Shown: positions 8,189-18,318, counted from the first letter of the stretch. The stretch is 64,000 nucleotides of DNA from Acidovorax soli (GCF_014207955.1 NZ_JACHLK010000003.1:576769-640768); one strand, 5' to 3'. The notes: generated by a model not told the origin, from the sequence alone. Translations and numbers: made by a program.

Positions 8189-9350
8189 GCACCCGGCGCT
8201 TCTGCACCGCCGTCAGGCGGCGATAGGCCGCCTCGGTCTTGTTCTCGGGGACGTGCGCCAACGCGGCCTCAAGCAGATCGCGGTGGTACTCCGTGTAGTC
8301 GCCACCCCAATCGCGGAAGGTAGAACGGAAGCCGTGGGGCACAGCAGTCAGGCCCTGCCGGCGCATCACCTCCGTCATCGCCATGTCCGAAATGGGTTTG
8401 ATCGGCTGGCCCTTCTTCGTGCGGTTGGTAGGGAAAAGAAATTCTGTGCCTGCCATATGGGGGATGGATCCCAAAAGCGTCACGGCCTGGTCGCTCAGCG
8501 GCACCGTGTGGTCCATGCCCGCCTTCATCCGCTCACCAGGCACCACCCAAACCTTCTTCTGCAGGTCGAACTCCGACCACCGCGCGAATCGAATTTCGAC
8601 CGAACGTGCAGCGGTCAGGATCAGCAGGCGCAGCGCCAGCGCCGACACTCCATCCACCAGCTCCATCGCCTTCATGAAGGCCGGCGCATCATCAATCGGC
8701 AGGGCCTCATGGTGCCCTGGCTTGCTCACCTTCTCGGGCGCCGGCAGAACCTTGTCGAGCAGCCCCTTCCATCGCGCGGGATTGTCCCCCTCCCGCCATT
8801 CATGCACCGTTGCATAGTCGATCACCGCCTCAATGCGGCTGCGCAACCGCGTAGCGCTTTCGGTGATGGTTGACCAGATCGGCTGCAGCACCTGCACGAC
8901 GTGCGTCAGCTTGATGTCCGCCACGTCCATGTCGCCCAGCAGCGGGTAGGCATAAGTGTCCAGCGAGTTTTGCCACTGCTGGAGGTGCTTCTTGTTTTTC
9001 CACTCCCCCTTTTTGGATTCGATCAGTTCGGCCGCAACGTCCCGGAACAGATGACGCGCCTTCGGCGGCGCGGCCGGCGCCAGCTTCGGTGGCGCAGGGT
9101 CGATGCCAGCCTTTACCGCGCGCCGCGCATCGCGTCCGGCGTCTCTGGCCTGGCTCAGCGACACGTCCTCGAAGTTCCCCAGGCCCACATCGCGCCGCCA
9201 TTCCCCCACCACAATTCGCAGCACCCACAGCCTCGTGCCAGCAGGGGTGATACGTAAATGCAGCCCCTCGCACCCGCCGACTGGGTATCGTCCCGGCTCA
9301 CGCAATTTGGCGACCGCAGCGGCGGTCAGTTCTTTGGCTCGTTTTGGCAT
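8082..9350 (-). CDS. int: P4-type tyrosine integrase
   Basis: Site-specific recombinase of 422 residues that would integrate and excise the element. The N-terminal arm-DNA-binding domain (DUF4102-like) is visible at 1-85 (GCEGLHLRITPAGTRLWVLR, VGLGNFEDVSLSQARD). A core-binding SAM-like helical region follows, then the catalytic domain with Arg in LTAARSVEIRFARW, the His and Arg of HGFRSTFRDWG, a second His in AALAHVPENKTE and the Tyr of AAYRR. The open frame extends 14 codons further upstream, but MPKRAKELTAAAV is the family-like start. The start points at chromosomal genes, placing the attachment site at 9.35-9.6 kb. It is intact and therefore potentially active. Confidence 0.93.
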   Translation of the reverse strand: MPKRAKELTAAAVAKLREPGRYPVGGCEGLHLRITPAGTRLWVLRIVVGEWRRDVGLGNFEDVSLSQARDAGRDARRAVKAGIDPAPPKLAPAAPPKARHLFRDVAAELIESKKGEWKNKKHLQQWQNSLDTYAYPLLGDMDVADIKLTHVVQVLQPIWSTITESATRLRSRIEAVIDYATVHEWREGDNPARWKGLLDKVLPAPEKVSKPGHHEALPIDDAPAFMKAMELVDGVSALALRLLILTAARSVEIRFARWSEFDLQKKVWVVPGERMKAGMDHTVPLSDQAVTLLGSIPHMAGTEFLFPTNRTKKGQPIKPISDMAMTEVMRRQGLTAVPHGFRSTFRDWGGDYTEYHRDLLEAALAHVPENKTEAAYRRLTAVQKRRVLMQDWANFLLPPLASTRPSAKRQARTPATPPHEAQ

Positions 9351-9364
9351 GGATGGCAGTGTAC

Positions 9365-9386
9365 CCTGCCCACATCCTGCCCACAT
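9365..9386. repeat. Tandem 11-bp repeat in the integrase promoter region
   Basis: CCTGCCCACAT occurs twice head to tail, 15-37 bp upstream of the integrase start. Position and size fit arm-type binding sites for the integrase or an operator for its regulator. This is inference from position only. Confidence 0.55.
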
Positions 9387-9463
9387 AAACATCGCAATTT
9401 GATGCGGCGAGATTCAACTCAATGCAACAAGCAGCCCCTCCAATCCTTTATAAATCAACGGTT

Positions 9464-9556
9464 TTGCATCAGCACGAGACAGGATGCAACATCAATTCGA
9501 AGGACACAGTCTCCGCCAGAAAATCCATGGACAAGCGCCTTCCGAGGCGCTTTTTT
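9464..9556 (+). ncRNA. Candidate small RNA or RNA-gene 3' end at the element junction (copy A)
   Basis: The segment contains a 7-bp hairpin (TTGCATC at 9464, GATGCAA at 9483), the 15-mer CACAGTCTCCGCCAG at 9505, and a rho-independent terminator (AAGCGCCT, TCCG, AGGCGCTT, then T-run) at 9533-9556. No gene ends here that needs this terminator, so it probably ends an RNA. The 15-mer to terminator spacing (28 nt) is identical to a second element at 12365-12417. CTCCGCCA also resembles the 3' end of a serine tRNA, so it may instead be an attachment-site remnant of an RNA gene. A TATAAA sequence at 9449 is a possible -10 box. Confidence 0.45.
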
Positions 9557-9597
9557 GTTTTGCCCGTCCTTACATCAGGCGGGTATCGGCGGGCGTC

Positions 9598-10074
9598 CTA
9601 TTCGACGTAAGACAGAGGCAGCGCCGTCGTGAACTTCAGCTCTTCCATCGCGAAGCTGGACGACACATCGAACAGTTGGGTGCCTGCAATCAAGCGCTTG
9701 TACACCTTGCCATAGGCCGCAATGTCGGGCACCACGACGCGCAGCAGGTAGTCCACGTCACCGCTCATGCGGTAGAACTCCACCACCTCGGGAATCGCCT
9801 GGACCGTGGCGCGAAAGTGCTCGAACCACTCCTCGGTATGGGTGCTCGTGCGCACCGACACGAACACCGTGACCCCCACGTTCACCTTGGCGGCATCCAC
9901 CAGGGCGACCTGGCGGGTGATCACCCCCATCTCCTTGAGGCGCTGGACACGCCGCCAGCAGGGGGTGGCCGAGAGGCCCACGCGGGCGGCCATGTCCGCG
10001 ATGGGGGTCTCGGCATCGATCTGAAGAATCTCTATCAATTTGCAATCAATAGAATCCAATTTTACTTTGGCCAT
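9598..10074 (-). CDS. Lrp/AsnC-family transcriptional regulator
   Basis: 158 residues, the typical length. The N-terminal winged helix is at 1-60 (LDSIDCKLIEILQIDAETP, VGLSATPCWRRVQRLKE), followed by the ligand-binding RAM domain at about 68-150 with YRMSGDVDYLLRVVVPD. Lrp proteins sense amino acids and form octamers on AT-rich DNA. The gene is divergent from the desulfurase/rhodanese fusion; the 88-bp AT-rich gap between them probably holds both promoters and the operator. That suggests Lrp-type control of sulfur or cysteine handling, by inference. Confidence 0.93.
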   Translation of the reverse strand: MAKVKLDSIDCKLIEILQIDAETPIADMAARVGLSATPCWRRVQRLKEMGVITRQVALVDAAKVNVGVTVFVSVRTSTHTEEWFEHFRATVQAIPEVVEFYRMSGDVDYLLRVVVPDIAAYGKVYKRLIAGTQLFDVSSSFAMEELKFTTALPLSYVE

Positions 10075-10162
10075 GATTTGAGGATTTTTATTCCAATTTT
10101 ATGGCCAAACCCTGGAAAGATTGCAAGCCCTTGCTGCATGAGCCCGCCGAGAATTGGGCGCC

Positions 10163-12271
10163 ATGGAAGAAATTTATCTCGACGCCAACGCCACGACACC
10201 GGTACTCCCCCAAGCGCGCCAGGCAGCCCTGGCGGCGATGGGCGAAGCCTTTGGCAACCCCAGCAGCATCCATGGCAGTGGCCTGAAGGCGCGGGCGCTC
10301 ATGGAGCAGGTGCGCGACCGCGCGCGCCGCTTGCTGGGGGCGGCCGGTGGCCAACTGTGCTTCACCAGCGGCGCCACCGAAGGCATACAGACCGCGGTGC
10401 TGTCGGCCCTGACCGAACTGCGCCGCCGGCGCGATGCCGGCGAAACCCAGCCCTTGTTGTTGCTCTACGGGGCCACCGAACACAAGGCGGTGCCGGAGGC
10501 ACTCAGGCACTGGAATGAGCTGCTGGGCCTGCACTGGCCGGTGCGCGCCATTCCGGTGGACCACCAGGGGCGGCACGACCTGGCCTGGCTGCGCCAGCAG
10601 GCACCGCAGGCCGGGCTGGTGTGCACGATGGCAGCCAACAACGAGACCGGTGTGGTCAGCGACCTCGACGGCATCCGCGCGGCACTGGCGGACAGCAGCG
10701 CGCTGTGGCTGGTCGACAGCGTGCAAGCCCTCGGCAAATTGCCCCTGCATCTGGCCGAGCGCCGCATCGACTACGCACCCTTTTCCGGGCACAAGCTCTA
10801 TGCGCCCAAGGGCATCGGCATGCTGTACGTGCGCGAAGGCGCCCCCTTCACCCCGCTGATGACAGGGGGCGGGCAGGAGGGCGCGCTGCGCGCAGGGACC
10901 GAGAACATCGCCGGCATCGCCGCACTGGGCGAGGTGCTGCGGGCGCTGGAAGCGGGGGACACCGTCGCGAACCAGGAGACACTGTTGGCGCACCGCGAGC
11001 GCCTGGCGCTGGCGCTGACCGAGGCCTTCCCCGGGCTGGTGTTCAATGCCCCGCCATCGCTGTGCCTGCCGACGACGCTGAACTTTGCCGTGCCCGGCCT
11101 CGCTTCCAGGCTGCTGCTGGACCTGTTCGATGCCGCTGGCCTGCGTGTCAGCGGTGGCTCGGCCTGCAGCGCGGCCAAGGCCCAGCCCAGCTATGTGCTG
11201 GAGGCTATGGGCTTGCCCGCCTGGCAGAGCTCGGCAGCGGTGCGCCTGTCCTTCGGCGCGGCCGACTCCTCCGAACTCATCGAGCGTGCGTGTGCGCGCA
11301 TCCGGGCCTGCGGCGCCTCGCTGCGCGCCCATGGCTTGACGACGGCCCAGGCACCCGCCGGCACCACAACGCCGGCCGGTTTGGTGACCCGCTTCGTGGT
11401 CGACGGCGCCTGCTGTTACCTGGTGGCCGATGCCAGCCGCCGCCACTGCGTGCTCATCGATGCCCTGCCCGCACATACCGAACAGATCACGCAGTGGCAG
11501 CGCCGCCACCACCACACCCTGGTGGCCGTGCTGGCAACCACCCGCCGTACCGAACATGCCGCAGCGGTGGCCGCCTTGAGCGCCGCCTTCCCGGAATCCA
11601 TGCAGGCCTTGGGGTCCGTAGACCCCCTCGGGTGGCCGCAAGGTGCGCAGCAGATTGAGCTGGGCCAGCACCGCATCACGCGGCTAGCGCCCCCGGAAGG
11701 CAGCGCCGATGCAAGCGCCTATGTCCTGCACACGCCCGACCAAGGCCAGTTGGCCTTTGTGGGAACCTCCGCCATGGCGGACTCGGGCTCGCTGCACTGG
11801 TTGACGCAGGCCTTGGCACCCCATGCGCTGCTGCTGCCCGGTCACGACGACGCACAGCACTTCGCCTGGACCCTAGGCCAACCATTGCGCCCCAAGGCAC
11901 GGCATGCCGAGCCAGAGGCCCTGGCACTGTCCCGCGAGCGCTGGCACCTGCAGTTCCCGACGTCCCCGGCCCCGCTGCTGGTCGATGTGCGTGAGCCCTA
12001 CGAGCATGCGCTGGGCGGCAGGCCCGACCTGGGGCCAGGCATCCACCCGAACAATGTGCAGTCGGTTCCCCTGGGTAGCCTGCTCAACGCCCTGCCCGCC
12101 TGGCTGCAGCTGGAAGCCGATACGCCCGTGCTGTTCTACTGCCGCAGCGGCAACCGCAGCGCGCAGGCGGCGCGCGCGCTGCGCCGCCTGGGCCATGCCA
12201 ACGCCTGGAGCCTGGAGGGCGGCCTGGCGCTTTGGACGGCGCAGGCAGCACCGCCGGCTCTGTCCCGTTGA
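10163..12271 (+). CDS. Triple fusion: cysteine-desulfurase-like, MBL-like and rhodanese domains
   Basis: 702 residues. Residues 1-385 are a NifS/IscS-type class V aminotransferase: LDANATTP start, SGATEGIQ, MAANNETGV, the PLP lysine in SGHKLYAPKG near residue 211, and the desulfurase cysteine in GGSACSAAK near 335. Residues about 400-565 resemble a metallo-beta-lactamase/ETHE1 fold (CYLVADASRRHCVLIDAL, PGHDD), but the metal motif HxHxDH is replaced by ATTRRTEHAA, so this part is probably not catalytic. Residues about 595-700 are a rhodanese with the active-site loop CRSGNRS (Cys660). The protein could pass persulfide sulfur from cysteine to an acceptor within one chain. Start ATG 10163 was preferred to TTG 10154. 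It is divergent from the Lrp gene. Confidence 0.85.
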   Translation: MEEIYLDANATTPVLPQARQAALAAMGEAFGNPSSIHGSGLKARALMEQVRDRARRLLGAAGGQLCFTSGATEGIQTAVLSALTELRRRRDAGETQPLLLLYGATEHKAVPEALRHWNELLGLHWPVRAIPVDHQGRHDLAWLRQQAPQAGLVCTMAANNETGVVSDLDGIRAALADSSALWLVDSVQALGKLPLHLAERRIDYAPFSGHKLYAPKGIGMLYVREGAPFTPLMTGGGQEGALRAGTENIAGIAALGEVLRALEAGDTVANQETLLAHRERLALALTEAFPGLVFNAPPSLCLPTTLNFAVPGLASRLLLDLFDAAGLRVSGGSACSAAKAQPSYVLEAMGLPAWQSSAAVRLSFGAADSSELIERACARIRACGASLRAHGLTTAQAPAGTTTPAGLVTRFVVDGACCYLVADASRRHCVLIDALPAHTEQITQWQRRHHHTLVAVLATTRRTEHAAAVAALSAAFPESMQALGSVDPLGWPQGAQQIELGQHRITRLAPPEGSADASAYVLHTPDQGQLAFVGTSAMADSGSLHWLTQALAPHALLLPGHDDAQHFAWTLGQPLRPKARHAEPEALALSRERWHLQFPTSPAPLLVDVREPYEHALGGRPDLGPGIHPNNVQSVPLGSLLNALPAWLQLEADTPVLFYCRSGNRSAQAARALRRLGHANAWSLEGGLALWTAQAAPPALSR

Positions 12272-12342
12272 ACGGATGCAAGGGCCAGCGCGCCTCCAGT
12301 TGCGCAGGGGGTTTCTGGCGGTGGCGCGCAGATAAAATCGTT

Positions 12343-12417
12343 CGCGACCCCAGGTTCCTGCAACCACAGCCTCCGCCAGTGATGGGAACCACAAGCGCCC
12401 TTGGGGGCGCTTTTTTC
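12343..12417 (+). ncRNA. Candidate small RNA or leader (copy B)
   Basis: GATAAAAT at 12331 is a -10-like box. The following segment contains an inverted repeat GGTTCC/GGAACC enclosing CACAGCCTCCGCCAG (12365), then a strong terminator AAGCGCCC-TTG-GGGGCGCTT plus T-run (12393-12417). The 15-mer differs from the one at 9505 by one base, and the distance to the terminator is identical. It could end the fusion-gene transcript, act as a leader of the amidotransferase gene at 12440, or be a stand-alone RNA with an exposed CCUCCGCC loop. Confidence 0.5.
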
Positions 12418-12439
12418 TGGATACCCCCGCTGCTCACAC

Positions 12440-13198
12440 ATGACCGCAAGCCCCGATCCCAGCCCCCTGCGCAAACCCCTCCTCATCGTCGCCGCCGGCA
12501 AGACCTTCGCCGACATCCGCGAGGCCCAGGGTGATTTCGACGACTGGATCGCCGCAGGCCTGGGCGATGCATTGCCCCTGCTGCGCATCGATGCGCAGCA
12601 CGAGGCAGCTAGGCTTCCCGATCCGTCCGAACTGTCGGCCGTGGTGGTCAGTGGCTCGCATGCCATGGTGTCGCACCGTGAACCCTGGAGCGAGCAATTG
12701 GCGCTGTGGATGCGCCGCTGCGTCGAGGGCCAGGTGCCGGTGCTGGGCATCTGCTATGGGCACCAGTTGCTGGCGCATGCGTTTGGCGGGCTGGTGGACA
12801 ACCTGCCGGGCGGGCCGGAGGTGGGCACACACACCGTGCGGCTGATGGCCGAGGCCGGGCAGGATGCGCTGCTCGCCGGGCTGCCGGGCCAGTTCCCGGC
12901 GCAGCTGGTGCACTACCAGTCGGTGCTGCGCCTGCCCGAGGGCGCCGTGCGGCTGGCGCGCAGCGACATGGAGCCCCACCAGGCCTTCCGGGTGGGCGGC
13001 TGTGGCTGGGGTGTGCAGTTCCACCCCGAGTTTTCGGTGGATGCCATGCGGGGCTACCTGGCCCATGTGAACGCCACGCGCGATGCCGCCAGCCAGCTGG
13101 ATGGAACGGCAGCCTCCACGCCCCATGCCGCCAGCCTGCTGGGCCGCTTCGCCGCGCTGGCGGGGGCACGCGAGCTGCAGAGCGCCGCTGCCGCCTGA
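12440..13198 (+). CDS. Class I glutamine amidotransferase (GMP-synthase-like stand-alone domain)
   Basis: 252 residues. The triad is visible: nucleophile in GICYGHQLLAHAFGG near residue 103, and His-x-Glu in VQFHPEFS near residue 196. There is no synthetase domain, so the protein is a stand-alone amidotransferase or gamma-glutamyl hydrolase-like enzyme; the acceptor is not identifiable. ATG 12440 begins MTASPDPSP; the longer frame from 12401 overlaps the upstream terminator T-run and is unlikely to be used. It is not in an obvious operon. Confidence 0.88.
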   Translation: MTASPDPSPLRKPLLIVAAGKTFADIREAQGDFDDWIAAGLGDALPLLRIDAQHEAARLPDPSELSAVVVSGSHAMVSHREPWSEQLALWMRRCVEGQVPVLGICYGHQLLAHAFGGLVDNLPGGPEVGTHTVRLMAEAGQDALLAGLPGQFPAQLVHYQSVLRLPEGAVRLARSDMEPHQAFRVGGCGWGVQFHPEFSVDAMRGYLAHVNATRDAASQLDGTAASTPHAASLLGRFAALAGARELQSAAAA

Positions 13199-13274
13199 TC
13201 CCGCGCACGAGCGGGCCGACTTCGAGAAGTAGTTCACAGCCCCTGCGGCCAAAGCCATTCGATTGCCCCGGCAA

Positions 13275-13300
13275 GGCCTTGCGGGCCGGCCCGCAAGGCC
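13275..13300. terminator. Perfect 26-bp palindrome, possible terminator
   Basis: GGCCTTGCGGGCC is followed at once by its reverse complement. There is no T-run. It lies 76 nt after the amidotransferase stop and may halt transcription or stabilise the 3' end. Confidence 0.4.
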
Positions 13301-13444
13301 CTACGCTGCACACACTTGGGCGCGGCCGGCGTTCTTTCTCCCTACGGGGACAGCAGCAACCCGGCAGGCACGCAAGCCAATATGCAGGTAGTTCACGGTG
13401 TGCCGCAGGCATGCCGATCCATCGTCTTCGACTGGAGTGGGCCC

Positions 13445-14530
13445 ATGAAGCATGTGCGCATCGTTGTTGCCGCGGCCGCCGCGGTGCTTGCCTTCCCGAG
13501 CCCGCAGGCGCTCGCCCAGGCGACCCTCTCGCTGAACGACGGAGTGCTGCGCATCCCCAGCGTGTCCGTGGGGGCGGATGTCTATACCAACGTCATCCTG
13601 CGCTTCGGGGCCGACGGGCGCTTCAGCCTGGAGTCGGCCACACCGCCCGCCGGCAATCCGCCGCCTGCCGGGGGCGTGGCGCAGACCATCCAGCTGGGCT
13701 ACGCGCCCCAGCCCAACACCCAGTACTGGTACGACGGACCGAACCGCCGCGTGGCCACCTGCTCGGGCCTGGCGCAGGCCAGCATCACTCTGAAGGTGCC
13801 GGCCAATGCCACGGCGCAGGCCAAGGTGCCACTGGTCATCAGCCTGGCGGGCTGGGCGCCCAGCGGCAACCCGCCCGCACCCGTGCCGCAGGACCCCGCC
13901 GGGCTGGACCAGTTCAGCGCCGCCGGCATGGCGGCCGCCACCTTCGAATACCGCGGCTGCGACAACTGGAGCAGCCCGCTGATCGCACGCACCCATGCGG
14001 ACGAGAGCTACGACATCGCCAGCTCCGACTTCGGCCTGGGCCTGGCGGCGATCAAGGCGGCCGTGGCCGCGCGCAACCTGCCCATCGACACCAGCCGCAT
14101 CGTGGTGGCGGGCACCTCGTTCTCCAGCAACCTGATCTTCACCGTGGCCACCCAGCACCGGCTGCAAGGGGCGATCGCGCTGGCCGGCGGCTGCGACTAC
14201 AGCTGCAATGCCACGGGCACGATCTACGAGCAACCCAATGATTTCCGCATCAATGGTGCGCCCATCCGTGTGGCCGCCATCTCGGGCAGCGGCGACACGC
14301 TGTTCCCGCCCATGGGCCTGGGCAGCTCGGGCTACGGGGCATCGGGTGCGCGGGCACGCATCCTCGGCGCCATCCCCGACGCGGCCAAACGCCCTGCGGC
14401 CTTCTATACCTATGTCGCGCCCGGCGCAGGCCACGAGGTCAACGCCGCCATGTGGGGCAAGGCCCGCACCTATGTGCAGTGCATGACCAATGTGCGCCCT
14501 GCGGGCGAGTGCGCGGCAGATGACCGCTGA
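13445..14530 (+). CDS. Exported alpha/beta-hydrolase-like protein
   Basis: 361 residues with a clear signal peptide (MKHVRIVVAAAAAVLAFPSP, cleavage after ALAQ). The mature part has hydrolase-fold features: a nucleophile-elbow-like GTSFSS near residue 224, a following LQGAIALAGGCDYSC strand, an Asp candidate in ISGSGDTLFPP and a late His in PGAGHEVNAA. Conserved-looking Cys pairs suggest disulfides. An esterase or depolymerase role is plausible but the substrate is unknown. The start at 13445 gives the signal peptide directly after a GAGTGGG-type purine stretch. It is a single-gene unit. Confidence 0.7.
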   Translation: MKHVRIVVAAAAAVLAFPSPQALAQATLSLNDGVLRIPSVSVGADVYTNVILRFGADGRFSLESATPPAGNPPPAGGVAQTIQLGYAPQPNTQYWYDGPNRRVATCSGLAQASITLKVPANATAQAKVPLVISLAGWAPSGNPPAPVPQDPAGLDQFSAAGMAAATFEYRGCDNWSSPLIARTHADESYDIASSDFGLGLAAIKAAVAARNLPIDTSRIVVAGTSFSSNLIFTVATQHRLQGAIALAGGCDYSCNATGTIYEQPNDFRINGAPIRVAAISGSGDTLFPPMGLGSSGYGASGARARILGAIPDAAKRPAAFYTYVAPGAGHEVNAAMWGKARTYVQCMTNVRPAGECAADDR

Positions 14531-14686
14531 TCCGGACTGACAAGGCCCACACCCGGCGTTCAACCTGCGAAGGCCGATCTCGGGGATTCATTGCGCTGTG
14601 CGCCGCGCATGGCGCCTGGGACTGGCGCGGCCCAGGCCTGTGCTCCCGCACAAGGGCCTACGAGCGCCTCTCAGGGCGTGCCCATC

Positions 14687-15289
14687 TCAATAGGTCACCG
14701 TGACCTGCAGGGTATCGGTGTAGGTGCCGGCGGGCAGCGCCGTGGGGTTCGACTTGTTGATCTGGCCATGGATGGGCAGCGAAAACGCTGCGCCATTGGC
14801 GGGCACGTTGATGCCGGTGACGGCCGAACCCGCGGGGTAGGGTTGCGTGTGTGCGGCATCGCGGTACAGCTCGTAGGGAATGTAGGCGGTGGTGCTGCCA
14901 TGGCGCATGGCCCGCGAGCCCACGCCGATGCCCGAGCCCTGGCCCGCATAGGAGCCCGAGCCGACCTGGACGCTGATGCCCAGCACTTCGGGCGAGCAGA
15001 CGAGTTGCGTGGGGCCCGAAACGCCTTCTCCACCCGCGGGCGTGGCCGTGACGATGCCCGTGAAGGTGCCGGGGCGCGAGCCGAAATCCAGGGTGCCGAA
15101 ATTCAGGCCGGCCGTGGCGCCGGAGCTGCCGGCGACCATGCATCCCGCCGTGAGCTGCATCTGCGCCTGCAGGGTGCCGCCCAGGGTGCCTGCCGCTGCC
15201 GTGCCTGCCACCAGGCAGCCGGCCAAGGCAAGGCCTGTTGCCAGCCACCCGTGGCGGCCTGACGGTTGTTGTCGTTTGCCCGCGTCCAT
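14687..15289 (-). CDS. Spore-coat-protein-U (CsuA/B-like) secreted pilin-type protein
   Basis: 200 residues from ATG 15289, with a signal peptide ending TAAAG and an AAGGT ribosome-binding site; the open frame upstream to 15526 is not needed. The mature region shows the SCPU pattern: Q-x-x-LTAGCMV near the N-terminus, LNFGTLDFG, the internal Cys in LVCSPEV, YELYRDAAHTQPY, and the C-terminal PAGTYTDTLQVTVTY strand. Such proteins are subunits of archaic chaperone-usher pili used in biofilm adhesion. No chaperone, usher or further subunit lies next to it, so it is either a lone subunit served elsewhere or a remnant. Confidence 0.85.
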   Translation of the reverse strand: MDAGKRQQPSGRHGWLATGLALAGCLVAGTAAAGTLGGTLQAQMQLTAGCMVAGSSGATAGLNFGTLDFGSRPGTFTGIVTATPAGGEGVSGPTQLVCSPEVLGISVQVGSGSYAGQGSGIGVGSRAMRHGSTTAYIPYELYRDAAHTQPYPAGSAVTGINVPANGAAFSLPIHGQINKSNPTALPAGTYTDTLQVTVTY

Positions 15290-15546
15290 CGCGTTTACCT
15301 TGAAATATTCTCGGAATGTCTTGCCTGCCGGGCCATGGGCCTTGGCCACCTTCGGCCATGCCCACCACCCCCTTTTCGAACCCACCATGGACTGAACAAC
15401 GGTGCCTAAAGCTCGACCCGAGCAAATCGTATCAGGTTGTAAACAAAATATGTAGAGGGTTCTCCTCAGACGGGCGCCCGGGGGAGTTCCCGCACGCTCC
15501 ACCGGTTCAATCCACCCGCGGGACAATGGGGCCGCCTGCGCTTGCC

Positions 15547-17121
<1,575 letters not shown>

Positions 17122-17127
17122 GTCGCC

Positions 17128-18318
17128 TTATTCCAGCGCCGAAGCTGGCCCGAAGAACTCGAAGCGCGACTGCGCATCGGGCACGCCCCAATCGCGCAGG
17201 CCGCGGCGCACCTGCTGCATGAAGGGCTTGGGCCCGAGGAAATAGGCGTCCACGTCGCGCGTGCCGCCGGGCAGCCAGCGCTGCAGCAGGTCCAGGCCGA
17301 GCCGGCCCACGGCATGCGGCAGGCCGGGCGCGCCCTGGGTCACCTCGTCGTAGCAGTAGTAGCGCTGCAGCAGCCCCGGGTGGCGCGCGGCGGCCTCGTC
17401 AATGTGCTCGCGGAAGGCATGCACCGCGCCGTTGCGCGCGCAGTGGATGAAGGTCACCGGGCGCTTCGCGGCCAGCGCCTGCTCCAGCAAGGCCAGCGTG
17501 GGCGTGATGCCCACGCCGCCGCTGATCAGCACCACCGGGCGCTCGCCCTCGGCCAGCACGAAGCCGCCCGACGGGGGCAGCAGTTGCAGGGTGTCGCCTT
17601 CGTGCACCTGGTCGTGCAGGTGGTTCGATGCCACGCCGCCCGGCTCGCGCTTGACGCTGATGCGGTAGCTCTGCCCGTTGGGCGCGGCCGAGAGCGAATA
17701 GTTGCGCCGGATGTCCTTGCCCTGAGCCACCAGGCACAGCCCGATGTACTGGCCCGGCGCAAAGTCCATGAGTGCACCGCCATCGGCCGGCACCAGGTGG
17801 AAGGAGGTGATCTCTGCGCTCTCGCGCACCTTGCGCTGCACCGTGAAGGCGCGCTGCCCGCGCCAGCCGCCGGGTGCCGCGGCCTGCGCGTCGTAGCGTG
17901 TGCGCTCGGCGCCGATCAGGATGTCGGCCAGTTGCCCGTAGGCGGCGGTCCAGGCATCCATCACCGCGTCGGTCGCCACCTCGGCGCCCAGCACGTCGCG
18001 GATGGCGCGCAGCAGGCAGCGGCCGACGATGGGGTAGTGCTCGGGCAGCACCTGCAGCGCGACATGCTTGTTCACGATCTGCGTGGCCAGCGGGCCCATG
18101 GCCTCCAGGCGGTCGATGTGCTTGGCGTACATCAGCATCCCATTGGCCAGCGCACGCGGCTGGTCGCCCTTGGCCTGGTGGGTTTCGTTGAAGAAGGGTC
18201 GCACTTCGGGGTGCTCGTCCAGCAGCATCTTGTAGAAGTAGGTCGTGAGCGCCTCGCCCCCTTGTTCGAGCAGGGGCACGGTGGAGGAGACGATGGCGCG
18301 TTGGGAAGCAGTGAGCAT
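17128..18318 (-). CDS. hmp: Flavohaemoglobin, nitric oxide dioxygenase
   Basis: 396 residues, full length. Globin domain at 1-140, with MLTASQRAIVSSTVPLL start, proximal His in MYAKHIDRLEAMGPL near residue 85, and the HYPIVGRCLLRAIRDVLG helix. FAD domain at about 150-255 with FAPGQYIGL and RRNYSLSAAP. NAD-binding domain to the end with ISGGVGITPTLALLE and YFLGPKPFM. The enzyme converts NO plus O2 to nitrate at the expense of NAD(P)H in the cytoplasm. The promoter region has a sigma-54 -24/-12 element and NorR-like sites, so induction by NO through the neighbouring NorR is predicted. Confidence 0.96.
   Translation of the reverse strand: MLTASQRAIVSSTVPLLEQGGEALTTYFYKMLLDEHPEVRPFFNETHQAKGDQPRALANGMLMYAKHIDRLEAMGPLATQIVNKHVALQVLPEHYPIVGRCLLRAIRDVLGAEVATDAVMDAWTAAYGQLADILIGAERTRYDAQAAAPGGWRGQRAFTVQRKVRESAEITSFHLVPADGGALMDFAPGQYIGLCLVAQGKDIRRNYSLSAAPNGQSYRISVKREPGGVASNHLHDQVHEGDTLQLLPPSGGFVLAEGERPVVLISGGVGITPTLALLEQALAAKRPVTFIHCARNGAVHAFREHIDEAAARHPGLLQRYYCYDEVTQGAPGLPHAVGRLGLDLLQRWLPGGTRDVDAYFLGPKPFMQQVRRGLRDWGVPDAQSRFEFFGPASALE

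Noticed and set aside
9496..9518. 3' end of a serine tRNA as integration target
   Set aside because: TTCGAA followed later by AGTCTCCGCCA looks tRNA-like, but the T-stem does not pair and position 61 is not C. The better match is the paired element at 12365, so I kept it as RNA-like without a tRNA call.
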